This document shows, piece by piece, positions 18,601 to 26,199 of a DNA stretch of 64,000 bases. The translations under genes and the position numbers were made by a program. The DNA lies in contig JADCGA010000003.1 in assembly GCA_020249265.1 (NCBI GenBank), forward strand, positions 1 to 64,000, in the 5' to 3' direction. Every line of letters begins with the position of its first letter. The stretch's first letter is position 1. The stretch comes from Roseomonas sp. (GTDB taxonomy: Bacteria > Pseudomonadota > Alphaproteobacteria > Acetobacterales > Acetobacteraceae). The notes beneath the pieces were generated by a model. It saw only the letters and a program-made list of their open reading frames with translations, did no database searches and was not told where the DNA came from.

Positions 18601-18852
18601 TCAGCCCCCGGTCACGGGCGGGAAGAAGGCAATCTCATCGCCGGCGGCCACGGGATGATCCGGTGTGGCGAAATCCTGATTGACGGCAGCGCGCACCTGC
18701 TTGGCATCAGCGAAGGCCGCTGCATGGCCGGGGCTGCGGGTGGCGAGCCAATCGCGCAAGCCCGCGACATCGCGCACCTCGTCCGGTGGCGCCACGTCTT
18801 CTTCCGCCACGCCGATCTTCTGGCGCAGCCAAGCGAAATAAAGGACCCGCAT
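18601..18852 (-). CDS. moaD: Molybdopterin synthase sulfur carrier subunit
   Basis: An 83-residue ubiquitin-fold protein. Its C-terminus ends FFPPVTGG; the Gly-Gly tail is adenylated and thiocarboxylated (by MoeB-type enzymes) to deliver sulfur in molybdopterin synthesis. The N-terminal strand VLYFAWLRQKIG is typical. It is followed three bases later by moaE and preceded by a lipoprotein gene six bases upstream. No other mo-cofactor genes are in the window. Confidence 0.93.
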   Translation of the reverse strand: MRVLYFAWLRQKIGVAEEDVAPPDEVRDVAGLRDWLATRSPGHAAAFADAKQVRAAVNQDFATPDHPVAAGDEIAFFPPVTGG

Positions 18853-18858
18853 GGCGTT

Positions 18859-19428
18859 TCAGCGCGGTGTGGGCACCGAGGTGATGCGCCCGCCCGGCCC
18901 GATAATCGTGGTGGTGCCGCCATCACGCACTGCTATGCCGCCGCCCGCCGTGCCGGGCTGGTTGAAGACCTGCGTGCGGTCATTGCCGCCCGCCACAATA
19001 CCGGCTGGCTGGCCAGGCGTGGCGGGGATCACGCTGCCTTCAACCCGCGGGGGCGGCGCGGATGGCATGGCGGAAGGTATTGTGGCCGGCGGCGAGGGTG
19101 CCCGCGGCGGCACGGATGCCATGGGCGGTGGGGTGGAGCTGCTGGCGCGCGGCGTCACGCGCGGCGGTGGGGGCGGCGGGGGCAGGCGCAGCGCATCATC
19201 CGGTGTCATGGGCGCGGGCGGCGCGGCGGGCGCGCGCATCGCCGCATAATCAAGATTTTCCGTGCGCAACACTTCAGCGCTTGTGTCCCCGCTGGTCACG
19301 CGCCGAAGCGTCAGGCTATCCACGGAAGGGATGGCAGCATTGCGACTGGTATTCCAGCTTGGCTGCCAATTCGGCCCACAGCCCTGCAGCGCCAGCATTC
19401 CCCCAATCAGCAAAACAGAATGTCGCAT
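18859..19428 (-). CDS. Proline-rich lipoprotein, unknown
   Basis: A 189-residue predicted lipoprotein. The signal peptide has a lipobox LALQGC with the acylated cysteine at about residue 17. The middle (about 65-150) is extremely rich in Pro, Ala and Ser, including a run of eight prolines, and is probably disordered. The C-terminus is Gly-rich with a repeated GG-x-TTTIIGPGG pattern. I do not recognise a family. ATG 19428 is favoured because the lipoprotein signal begins right there and GGGGAAAG precedes it; an upstream in-frame start would disrupt the signal. It sits in the pgsA-moaD-moaE run. Confidence 0.65.
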   Translation of the reverse strand: MRHSVLLIGGMLALQGCGPNWQPSWNTSRNAAIPSVDSLTLRRVTSGDTSAEVLRTENLDYAAMRAPAAPPAPMTPDDALRLPPPPPPPRVTPRASSSTPPPMASVPPRAPSPPATIPSAMPSAPPPRVEGSVIPATPGQPAGIVAGGNDRTQVFNQPGTAGGGIAVRDGGTTTIIGPGGRITSVPTPR

Positions 19429-19478
19429 GGCTTTCCCCGCCTCTTTCTTGCTTAAGATGCGCTGCCCAGGGTTGAGAC

Positions 19479-20096
19479 TCAAGACTGCCCTGGCGGTTTC
19501 ACCGATTCATCGCGCCTGGAAGGCGTTTCCGCCTGCACGAGGCTCAGCCCCGCGCGCAAATAATCCCAGCCGGTAATCAGCGTCAGCACCGCCGCCGCCC
19601 AAAGCATGCCCTCGCCAATCAGCGAAACCGGCAAAAAACCAAGCCCGATCACCGGCGCGCCGCTATCGCCCGCGAGCAAAGTGCCAAGCGCGCCCATCTG
19701 AAACCCGGTCTTCCATTTCGCGAGTGGCGTCACCGGCAGGCCGATACGCAATTCGGCCAGGAATTCCCGCAGGCCCGAGACCAGGATTTCGCGCAGCATA
19801 ATGACAATGGCGGGAAACAGCCCTGCCTCGGAAAGCCGCCCATAGCCTGCCAGCAGCATCAGCGCCGCGCCAACCAAAAGCTTATCTGCAATCGGGTCCA
19901 GCATGCGGCCAAAGCCGGAAACGGCGCCGCGTTCGCGCGCGATCTTGCCATCGAAGTAATCCGTGATGGCGGCGAGCGAAAACACAATGCAGGCGGCCAT
20001 ATCCGCCTGCGGCGTATTGATCGAAGCCAGCACCACCAGCAGCGGTATGGCAGCGATGCGTGAAAGCGTCAGCAGATTTGGCAGGTCGGTCGGCAT
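19479..20096 (-). CDS. pgsA: CDP-diacylglycerol-glycerol-3-phosphate 3-phosphatidyltransferase
   Basis: A 205-residue inner-membrane enzyme that makes phosphatidylglycerophosphate from CDP-diacylglycerol, the committed step to phosphatidylglycerol and cardiolipin. The CDP-alcohol phosphotransferase motif is complete: it begins DYFDGKIAR at residue 46 and ends GRMLDPIADK at about 72, giving the D-x2-DG-x2-AR-x8-G-x3-D-x3-D pattern. Several membrane helices follow. ATG 20096 has AAGGGA upstream and matches the family N-terminus (TDLPNLLTLSR). It follows uvrC by 53 bases. The next enzyme of the pathway, a PgpA phosphatase, is encoded at 31985-32434. Confidence 0.93.
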   Translation of the reverse strand: MPTDLPNLLTLSRIAAIPLLVVLASINTPQADMAACIVFSLAAITDYFDGKIARERGAVSGFGRMLDPIADKLLVGAALMLLAGYGRLSEAGLFPAIVIMLREILVSGLREFLAELRIGLPVTPLAKWKTGFQMGALGTLLAGDSGAPVIGLGFLPVSLIGEGMLWAAAVLTLITGWDYLRAGLSLVQAETPSRRDESVKPPGQS

Positions 20097-20149
20097 TTCC
20101 CTTCCCTTAACCCGGAACGCAGCCTTTTGGCACCCTTGTGCAGCAATAT

Positions 20150-22036
20150 TCAGCCAAGCGCCGCATTCGGGTGGAAATGATCGTGAATCCGCCTGGCCAA
20201 GGCGGGCCCCACACCCGGGCATGCTTCCAAATCCGCCAGCCCCGCCTGCCGCACCCCGCGGGCCGAGCCGAAATGGTTCAGCAATTTGCGCTTCATCGCT
20301 GCCCCCACGCCCGGCACATCATCCAATTCAGACCGGGTCAGCGCCTTGGACCGCCCGGCGCGATGCGCCGAAATGGCGAAGCGATGCGCCTCATCCCGCA
20401 GGCGCTGCATATAGAACAGCACCGGGTCGCGCAGGGGTAGCTGGAAGGCTTCGCGACCCGCCATGTGGAACCATTCGCGCCCAGCATCGCGGTCCGGCCC
20501 CTTGGCCACCGCGACCAGCGGCAGATCATCCAGGCCAAGGCCCGCCATGATTTCCCGCGCGGCGGAAAGCTGGCCGGCGCCGCCATCTATCAGCACCAGA
20601 TCGGGCCAATCTTCGCCGGCGCGGGCGGGGTCTTCGCGGAGCGCCCGGCCAAAGCGGCGTTCAAACACTTCGCGCATCATGGCGAAATCATCATTGGTGG
20701 CGGCGGTCTTGATGGCGAATTTCCGGTAGCCCTGCTTCATGAAGCCGGCAGGCCCCGCCACCACCATAACGCCATAGGCATTGGCGCCCTGGATGTGGCT
20801 ATTGTCGTAAACCTCGATCCGATCCGGTGCGCCAGGCAGGCCGAAAAGACTTGCCGTGCCTTCCAGTAGCGCCGCCTGAGCCGTGCCTTCCGCCATGCGC
20901 CGTTCCAGGGCTTCCCGCGCATTGGTCGCGGCATGTTCCAAGGCTTCGTGTTTCTCACCGCGCTGGGGCCGGCGCAATTCCACGCGCCGCCCGGCCTTGA
21001 TGGCCAAGGCTTCCGCAATCAGCGCCGCTTCGGGGGGATCGTGGGAGAGCAGCAGCAAAGGCGGCGGGAGCAAATCCTCATAAAGCTGGCCGAGGAAGGC
21101 GCCCATCACCTCCTCAGCGCTTTGGTCCTGCTTGGCGTGGCTCAGGAAAAAGGCGCGGTTGCCGTTATTGCGCCCGCCGCGGAAGAAAAACACCTGCACG
21201 CAGCTTTGCCCCGCCGCCTGATGCAAAGCGATCACATCCGCATCGCCCATGCCATCCAGATTGACGCGATCCTTGCCCTGAATATGCGTGAGCCCCCGGA
21301 TACGGTCCCTAAGCGCGGCTGCGCGTTCAAATTGCAAATCAGCCGCCGCCGCTTCCATTTCTGTGGCAAGGCGCTTTTGGATGGAAGGTGTTTCGCCAGA
21401 CAGGAATTGCTTCGCTTCCGCCACCAGCGCGGCGTAATCGGCTTGCGAAATGCGGTCCACGCAGGGCGCGGCGCAGCGCTTGATTTGAAACAGCAGGCAA
21501 GGCCGCGTGCGGGTATCAAAAACCGTATCCCGGCAGGATCGCAGCAGGAACACGCGCTGAAGTGCATTGATGGTCTGGTTCACCGCCCAGACGGACGCAA
21601 AAGGCCCCCAATAGGATGCGCCCTTCCGTCTTTCCCCGCGATGCTTGGCGATTTGCGGGAAGGGGTGATCTTCCGTGATGACCAGCCAGGGATAGGATTT
21701 GTCATCCCGGAGCACGATGTTGAAACGCGGCCGGAAGCGCTTGATGAAATTGGCTTCCAAAAGCAGGGCCTCGGCCTCGGACGCGGTAGTCACCACTTCA
21801 AGCGACCGGGCTTCAAACACCATGCGCCTGAGGCGTTCCGGCAGGCGGCCAAGCTGGGTATAGGAAGCGACGCGCTTTCTGAGTGACCGCGCCTTGCCGA
21901 CGTAAAGCGCTTCTCCCTTCTCATCCAGCATGCGATAGACGCCGGGGGAGGTCGGCAGCGTGGGCAGGGCCGCTTCCAGCACCGCCAGACCCTGGAAGGA
22001 GGGGCTTTCCGGGGCGGGGGGCGGCGTTTCGGTCAT
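20150..22036 (-). CDS. uvrC: UvrABC excinuclease subunit C
   Basis: A 628-residue nuclease that makes both incisions in nucleotide excision repair. Domains in order: N-terminal GIY-YIG nuclease (GVY at 32-34, YVG at 45-47), a cysteine-containing linker ([13 protein letters not shown] near 170-182), a UVR helix (about 210-245) that contacts UvrB, an RNase H-like endonuclease domain with DGGAGQL near 490, and two helix-hairpin-helix motifs at the C-terminus (DDVPGVG and [11 protein letters not shown]). Length is normal. It is the first gene of the uvrC-pgsA-moaDE run. I see no LexA-type GTTC-N7-GTTC box directly upstream. Confidence 0.96.
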   Translation of the reverse strand: MTETPPPAPESPSFQGLAVLEAALPTLPTSPGVYRMLDEKGEALYVGKARSLRKRVASYTQLGRLPERLRRMVFEARSLEVVTTASEAEALLLEANFIKRFRPRFNIVLRDDKSYPWLVITEDHPFPQIAKHRGERRKGASYWGPFASVWAVNQTINALQRVFLLRSCRDTVFDTRTRPCLLFQIKRCAAPCVDRISQADYAALVAEAKQFLSGETPSIQKRLATEMEAAAADLQFERAAALRDRIRGLTHIQGKDRVNLDGMGDADVIALHQAAGQSCVQVFFFRGGRNNGNRAFFLSHAKQDQSAEEVMGAFLGQLYEDLLPPPLLLLSHDPPEAALIAEALAIKAGRRVELRRPQRGEKHEALEHAATNAREALERRMAEGTAQAALLEGTASLFGLPGAPDRIEVYDNSHIQGANAYGVMVVAGPAGFMKQGYRKFAIKTAATNDDFAMMREVFERRFGRALREDPARAGEDWPDLVLIDGGAGQLSAAREIMAGLGLDDLPLVAVAKGPDRDAGREWFHMAGREAFQLPLRDPVLFYMQRLRDEAHRFAISAHRAGRSKALTRSELDDVPGVGAAMKRKLLNHFGSARGVRQAGLADLEACPGVGPALARRIHDHFHPNAALG

Positions 22037-22321
22037 GGTTCTTGGCTTATGGCAAAAGGGGGACGAATTTGTCCACGAAACTTGTGGATAAACCTGTGGG
22101 AAGCCGCCAAGACAATTCGGTTAAAGCTATGTTACATAATGATTCTGAGCCATTGTCCAGTTCTGTAGCGGCCCGGCTGTAACAAATTAACTATCTGTTT
22201 TAGTTGGATTTTATCCTGAGTCGCAATCCCGCTTTGCCGTCAAGGGGGGATTTTCCGATCACCCGCAAAAAGCTTTTGGACGCGGTTTTTGGGCGGTGGA
22301 CAATCCGCAGCGCCGGTGATG
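22037..22321. other. AT-rich gap with DnaA-box-like sites
   Basis: A 285-base gap between uvrC and folB, clearly more AT-rich than its surroundings (especially 22110-22215). It contains one perfect DnaA box, TGTGGATAA at 22083-22091. TTGTCCACG at 22069-22077 is two mismatches away, and GGTGGACAA at 22295-22303 is its inverted near-copy. No gene is seen. It must at least hold the uvrC promoter on the minus strand. A replication-origin role is possible but unproven. Confidence 0.4.
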
Positions 22322-22714
22322 TCAAAATCGTGATCTTTCAATGACAACGCCGACGTTGATGCTACCGGGCATCGCGTCCGGCTTAGTCACCCCCACCCTC
22401 ACCTGCCGGATACGGGTGTCTTCCAGCAGGCTGATGGCGATGCGCTCGGCCAGGGTTTCCGCGAGCCGAACATGGGCGGAAGTGGCAATCCGCCGCGCGG
22501 TTTCGGCTGCCGCCGCATAGTCCACCACGCGGGAAAGCCGGTCCGGCCCTTCGGAAGCAGGCGCTTCAGGGTCTTCCACCGCCAGTTCCAGGTCCAGGAT
22601 CACGCGCTGCGGGCGGGTTTGTTCATGCGCATGAACGCCGAGCAAGGCCTGCACTTCCAGATGGCGTACGAAAACCAGCCGCAACCCCGCCGCGGCATCG
22701 GGGGCGAAGCTCAT
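22322..22714 (-). CDS. folB: Dihydroneopterin aldolase
   Basis: A 130-residue enzyme of the tunnelling-fold family that cleaves 7,8-dihydroneopterin to 6-hydroxymethyl-dihydropterin in folate synthesis. Features: VFVRHLEVQALLGVHAHEQ near the N-terminus, VVDYAAAAE in the middle, and LAETLAERIAISLL followed by VRVGVTKPDAMPG, which holds the conserved lysine. The ATG at 22714 overlaps the stop of the upstream short-chain dehydrogenase by four bases (ATGA), which fixes this start. No other folate genes are in view. Confidence 0.9.
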   Translation of the reverse strand: MSFAPDAAAGLRLVFVRHLEVQALLGVHAHEQTRPQRVILDLELAVEDPEAPASEGPDRLSRVVDYAAAAETARRIATSAHVRLAETLAERIAISLLEDTRIRQVRVGVTKPDAMPGSINVGVVIERSRF

Positions 22715-23481
22715 TCTAAAGGCTCCTGCCCGAAGGAGGGCGACCATTGCAAATGCTGCCCGCCATCAAGTGCGATCATCTGGCCGGTCATGGACGGCAG
22801 CGACAGGATCGCCATGAGGGCGCGGGCGACTTCCTCAGCGCTGGTGGGGCGCGAGAGTGGCGTTGAGGCCGCCTGCTTGTCGAAATGTTCCTGGGATTGG
22901 CGGGGGCTCGGCAAGGCGGGGCCGGGGCCGATGGCATTCACCCGAATGCGCGGGGCGAGGGCCAGTGCCAGGCTTTGCGTTAGCGCCCAAAGCCCCGCTT
23001 TGGAAACCGTATAGGAAACGAAATGTGGCGTGAGCGACCAGACACGCTGATCCAGCATATTCACCACCAAGCCCTGCGCCGCTTCCGGCAGCGCCTTGGC
23101 GAAACCCTGCGTCAGCACAAAGGGTGCGCGCAGATTGGGTTCAATGTGGCGATCCCAGGATTCCCGCGTCGCATCCTGCCATTCATCACGTTCGAAGGTG
23201 GAGGCGTTATTGACCAGCACACCGAGCGGGCCAAGCGCCTTGGTTGCGTGCGGGATCAGTCGCGCGACTTCCGCTTCCTGGCCGAGTTCCGCTTTCAACG
23301 TGATGGCGCGGCGGCCAAGGGCGCGGATATCGGCGGCCGTGGCCTCGGCGGCTTCGGCGCTGGCGGCATAATGGATGGCGACATCAAAGCCGGCTTCTGC
23401 AAGCGCGAGCGCCATGGCACGGCCAAGCCGCTTGCCGGCGCCCGTGACCAGCGCGGCGGCGGGGATGTTGGAGGGGATCAT
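22711..23481 (-). CDS. Pteridine-reductase-like SDR (FolM type)
   Basis: A 256-residue NAD(P)-dependent short-chain dehydrogenase. The nucleotide loop is TGAGKRLGRAMA; the Arg-Leu-Gly form, in place of the usual Gly-x-Gly, is typical of pteridine reductase and FolM dihydromonapterin reductases. The active-site YTVSK lies near residue 163, and the C-terminal TGQMIALDGGQHL is family-like. Coupling to folB by a four-base overlap supports a role in pterin or folate reduction. The start is uncertain: ATG 23481 lacks a clear ribosome site, whereas ATG 23532 has AAGG upstream and would add 17 residues. Confidence 0.83.
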   Translation of the reverse strand: MIPSNIPAAALVTGAGKRLGRAMALALAEAGFDVAIHYAASAEAAEATAADIRALGRRAITLKAELGQEAEVARLIPHATKALGPLGVLVNNASTFERDEWQDATRESWDRHIEPNLRAPFVLTQGFAKALPEAAQGLVVNMLDQRVWSLTPHFVSYTVSKAGLWALTQSLALALAPRIRVNAIGPGPALPSPRQSQEHFDKQAASTPLSRPTSAEEVARALMAILSLPSMTGQMIALDGGQHLQWSPSFGQEPLE

Positions 23482-23533
23482 GGGCGGGGTGATAGCCCGA
23501 AGGGCGGCGGCTGGTAAGGCTTGCAACGGCATA

Positions 23534-23562
23534 TTGCCTTGTAGAATTACTGTAGCTACATA
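23534..23562 (+). promoter_or_regulatory. brnT promoter with overlapping palindrome (likely BrnA operator)
   Basis: TTGCCT (23534-23539), 17 bases, TACATA (23557-23562). A perfect ten-base palindrome, TGTAGCTACA (23551-23560), overlaps the -10 element. BrnA-type antitoxins are known to repress their own operon by binding inverted repeats in the promoter. The -10 lies only six bases before the brnT ATG, so the native transcript may have been leaderless. Confidence 0.45.
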
Positions 23563-23568
23563 TATCCC

Positions 23569-23944
23569 ATGCGCATCACCTTTGACCCGTCCAAGCGCGC
23601 CAGAACACTGGCCGAACGGGGTTTGGATTTTGCCGATGCGGCGCTGATTTTCGCAGGGCTCCACGCCACGCTTGAAGTTCTGAGGAGAGATTGAAGCTTT
23701 TTCAAGCCAAATGGAATCATTTGGCGACTCGGAAAATGCGACCAAACAAGGCTTTAGTGCGTGTCCGGTGAACGCATGTGAACGGGACCCGCACTAATTT
23801 GAGAAGCGCTTTATCTCAGCCGGGTTTTTGGATGGCCGGCTGGTGGTTCTGGTTTGGACCCCGCGCGGCGCGGCCCGCCGCATCATTTCCATGAGGCACG
23901 CCCATGCCGAAGAAGAAACACGCTGGCGCCAATACCTGGGTTGA
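23569..23944 (+). pseudogene. brnT: brnT toxin gene interrupted by a palindromic repeat
   Basis: BrnT is a RelE-like ribonuclease toxin. The first part encodes 41 residues (MRITFDPSKRARTLAERG through LEVLRRD) and matches the BrnT N-terminus, then stops with TGA at 23692-23694. After about 109 bases of repeat, reading resumes at 23801 with EKRFISAGFLDGRLVVLVW and continues through TPRGAARRIISMRHAHAEEE to a TGA at 23942-23944, the typical BrnT C-terminus. The missing junction normally reads RRDYGExRFISAGF, so only a few bases were replaced. The 3' fragment overlaps the brnA start by 41 bases, the usual arrangement. The toxin must be inactive. Confidence 0.88.
23692..23800 (+). repeat. Composite palindromic repeat (copy B) inserted in brnT
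   Basis: The first half (23695-23747) is the 53-bp core shared with 6120-6172; its hairpin arms are CCAAAT and ATTTGG (23707-23724). The second half contains AGTGCGTGTCC (23756-23766) pairing with GGACCCGCACT (23785-23795), ten of eleven positions. The borders are inferred from where the BrnT reading frame breaks and resumes. TTGA occurs at both ends (23691-23694 and 23799-23802), but a true target duplication is not demonstrated. Confidence 0.8.
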
Positions 23945-24170
23945 TCCCGATGATGCGCCGCCGCTGACCGACGCATTCTTCGCCAAGGCGGAGGTCAAGG
24001 ATGGTGCGCGGCTTGTCCGTCGCGGTCGGCCGCCTCTGCCACAGGCCAAGCGCCAGGTGACGCTGCGCCTGGACCCGGACCTGCTGGATCGCCTGCGCGC
24101 CAGCGGCCCAGGCTGGCAAACACGCGTGAACAAGGCGCTGCGCGATTGGCTGAAGAAACAGGCGGCCTGA
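23904..24170 (+). CDS. brnA: BrnA family antitoxin (orphaned)
   Basis: An 88-residue protein of the BrnA type: an N-terminal toxin-interacting segment with NTWVDPDDAPPLTDAFFAKAE, a basic linker RRGRPPLPQAKRQ, and a C-terminal ribbon-helix-helix DNA-binding segment VTLRLDPDLLDRLRASGPGWQTRVNKALRDWL. It would neutralise BrnT and repress the operon. It is intact and in the normal overlapping position, but its toxin partner is broken by a repeat, so it is a solitary antitoxin here. It may still act as a DNA-binding repressor. Confidence 0.88.
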   Translation: MPKKKHAGANTWVDPDDAPPLTDAFFAKAEVKDGARLVRRGRPPLPQAKRQVTLRLDPDLLDRLRASGPGWQTRVNKALRDWLKKQAA

Positions 24171-24219
24171 TACGCCACGCGCGACAAGCGCTGCTTCTCC
24201 TGCTAACCCCCGGCGCATC

Positions 24220-25830
24220 ATGTCTGACACCACCATTCCCGCCGCCCGTATCGCCGAAGAAGCCGCCCGCAGGCGGAGCTTTGCCATCATCGCCCATCCG
24301 GATGCGGGCAAAACCACGCTCACGGAAAAACTGCTGCTCAAGGGCGGTGCCATTCAGCTTGCCGGCGCGGTGCGCGCCAAGGGCAATGCGCGGCGCACGC
24401 GATCTGACTGGATGAAGATTGAACAGGATCGCGGGATTTCGGTGGCGACCTCCGTCATGACTTTTGAACGTGATGGTGTGGTCTTCAACCTGCTGGACAC
24501 GCCAGGCCACGAGGATTTTTCGGAAGATACCTATCGCACCCTGACCGCGGTGGATGCCGCCGTGATGGTGCTGGATGCCGCCAAGGGGATCGAGAGCCAA
24601 ACACGCAAGCTGTTTGAAGTCTGTCGCATGCGCGACATTCCGATCATTACCTTCATCAACAAGATGGACCGCGAAGCGCGCGAACCTTTCGAATTGCTGG
24701 ATGAGATTCAGAATTTGCTCGCGCTTGATGCGACACCCGCCGCCTGGCCGGTGGGGCGCGCCGCTGATTTTGCCGGGGTTTATGATTTGGCGACTGATCG
24801 TTTCCTGCCGGTGGCTGAAGGCGCTGAACCGATCCAGCTTGAATCGCCGGAAGACCCGAAACTTGCCGCGCTGGTCGGTGATGAAAGGGCTTTGGCCCTT
24901 TCCGAGGAAGTGCTGCTGGCCCGCGCCGGCTATCCCGAATTCAATGCGGATCGCTTTCTGGAAGGGTCATTGACGCCGGTGTTTTTCGGCTCCGCGCTGC
25001 GTGATTTCGGCATTGCGCACTTGCTGGATGGGCTGGCGCGCCATGCGCCACCGCCGCGCGCGCGGCCGGCAGATCAGCGCCTGGTGACACCTGGTGAGGA
25101 AAAACTGACGGGCTTTGTCTTCAAAATTCAGGCGAATATGGACCCCAACCACCGCGACCGCGTGGCCTTTGTGCGGCTATGCAGCGGGCGCCTCACCAAG
25201 GGCATGCGGCTGCGCCAAAGCCGCACCGGCAAGCAAGTGCCGGTGAATGCGCCGCTGTTTTTCTTTGCGAAAGATCGGCAAGTGGCGGAAGAAGCCTGGC
25301 CTGGCGATGTGATCGGCATTGCCAATCACGGCACGCTGCGCATTGGCGATACGCTGACGGAGGGAGAGGCTTTGGATTTCCGCGGTGTGCCTTCCTTCGC
25401 GCCAGAAATCCTGCGCCATATCCGCCTGGATGATCCGATGCTGGCCAAGAAGCTGCGCACTGCGCTTGATCAATTGGCGGAAGAAGGCGTGGTGCAGTTG
25501 TTCCGCCCACGCGATGGCTCCCCGCCCGTTGTCGGCGTGGTGGGGCAATTGCAGTTGGATGTGCTGCAAAGCCGGCTGCGTGTGGAATATGGCGTGCCAG
25601 CAGGCTTTGATGCCACGCCCTGGGAACAGGTGCGTTGGATTGCCTCGACCGAAGCGGGCGCTTTGGAACGTTTCGCGGAAGCCAATCGGCGTGATGTCGC
25701 GGAAGACCACGATGGCGCGCTGGTGGCATTCTTCAGCAGCGATTGGCGCCGACGCCGCGCGGAAGAAGAATGGCCGATGCTGCGCTTTCACGCCGTGCGC
25801 GAACAGCATGGGGTGGGCGGGGGGAAGTAA
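24220..25830 (+). CDS. prfC: Peptide chain release factor 3
   Basis: A 536-residue translational GTPase that recycles RF1/RF2 from the ribosome after termination. G1 motif AHPDAGKTT begins near residue 25, followed by the switch-region segment WMKIEQDRGISV, G3 DTPGHEDFSEDTYR near 92 and G4 NKMDRE near 147. The beta-barrel and RF3-specific C-terminal domains follow (FRGVPSFAPE, VEYGVPAGFDATPWE). Length is normal. The start follows the brnA stop by 49 bases with only a weak ribosome-binding site. A strong terminator hairpin overlaps its stop codon. Confidence 0.95.
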   Translation: MSDTTIPAARIAEEAARRRSFAIIAHPDAGKTTLTEKLLLKGGAIQLAGAVRAKGNARRTRSDWMKIEQDRGISVATSVMTFERDGVVFNLLDTPGHEDFSEDTYRTLTAVDAAVMVLDAAKGIESQTRKLFEVCRMRDIPIITFINKMDREAREPFELLDEIQNLLALDATPAAWPVGRAADFAGVYDLATDRFLPVAEGAEPIQLESPEDPKLAALVGDERALALSEEVLLARAGYPEFNADRFLEGSLTPVFFGSALRDFGIAHLLDGLARHAPPPRARPADQRLVTPGEEKLTGFVFKIQANMDPNHRDRVAFVRLCSGRLTKGMRLRQSRTGKQVPVNAPLFFFAKDRQVAEEAWPGDVIGIANHGTLRIGDTLTEGEALDFRGVPSFAPEILRHIRLDDPMLAKKLRTALDQLAEEGVVQLFRPRDGSPPVVGVVGQLQLDVLQSRLRVEYGVPAGFDATPWEQVRWIASTEAGALERFAEANRRDVAEDHDGALVAFFSSDWRRRRAEEEWPMLRFHAVREQHGVGGGK

Positions 25831-25852
25831 CCCCCCGTCCCGTTTATTTTTT
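25815..25852 (+). terminator. Terminator of prfC
   Basis: A G-rich arm (25815-25824) and a C-rich arm (25831-25841) flank the loop AAGTAA, which contains the prfC stop codon. A GTTTATTTTTT tract follows. It separates prfC from the convergent NIPSNAP gene. Confidence 0.75.
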
Positions 25853-26177
25853 ACTTCACCGACGAGAATGACGTCGGCTGCAGGATTTCATTTGTCACTT
25901 TCGTCAGCAGCGGGCCATTCGCTTCGGTTTCCGCGCGCGCCTTGATCCAATCCGGATCGGCCTGGAACTTTGCCCATTTTTCTTCGCGTTCCGCCAGGGA
26001 TTTCCACGCCACCATATAGGTCAGGCTGTGGTTGGAATCGCCGATCAGCGTGGTCCAGAAACCTGCCTGGCGAATGCCGTGCTTGTCCCATAGCTTCAGC
26101 GTGATGGTGTCAAAACGCTTCATCAGGTCGGGCAGGCGCCCGGGCTGGCAGTGATAAATGCGAAGTTCATAGAGCAT
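25851..26177 (-). CDS. NIPSNAP family protein
   Basis: A 108-residue ferredoxin-like alpha/beta-barrel protein of the NIPSNAP family (dimeric small-domain proteins of unclear chemistry). Family hallmarks: MLYELRIYHCQPGRLPDLMKRF at the start, IGDSNHSLTYMVAWKSLAEREEKWAKFQADPDW in the middle. AGGAGAATAA precedes the start. It is the last gene of the six-gene minus-strand run that also encodes a Bug receptor, an MBL hydrolase, an ene-reductase, a dehydrogenase and a CMD protein. In such operons NIPSNAP members are suspected of helping catabolism; that is inference. Confidence 0.88.
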   Translation of the reverse strand: MLYELRIYHCQPGRLPDLMKRFDTITLKLWDKHGIRQAGFWTTLIGDSNHSLTYMVAWKSLAEREEKWAKFQADPDWIKARAETEANGPLLTKVTNEILQPTSFSSVK

Positions 26178-26199
26178 CGTTATTCTCCTGTGTTGAAGG

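Noticed and set aside
22069-22303. Terminal inverted repeats of a mobile element (TTGTCCAC and GTGGACAA)
   Set aside because: No transposase or target duplication is found; DnaA-box-like sites explain the same strings better.
23692-23800. Copy B read as a simple rho-independent terminator of brnT
   Set aside because: There is no U tract after either stem and the BrnT frame resumes beyond it, so insertion into the gene is the better explanation.
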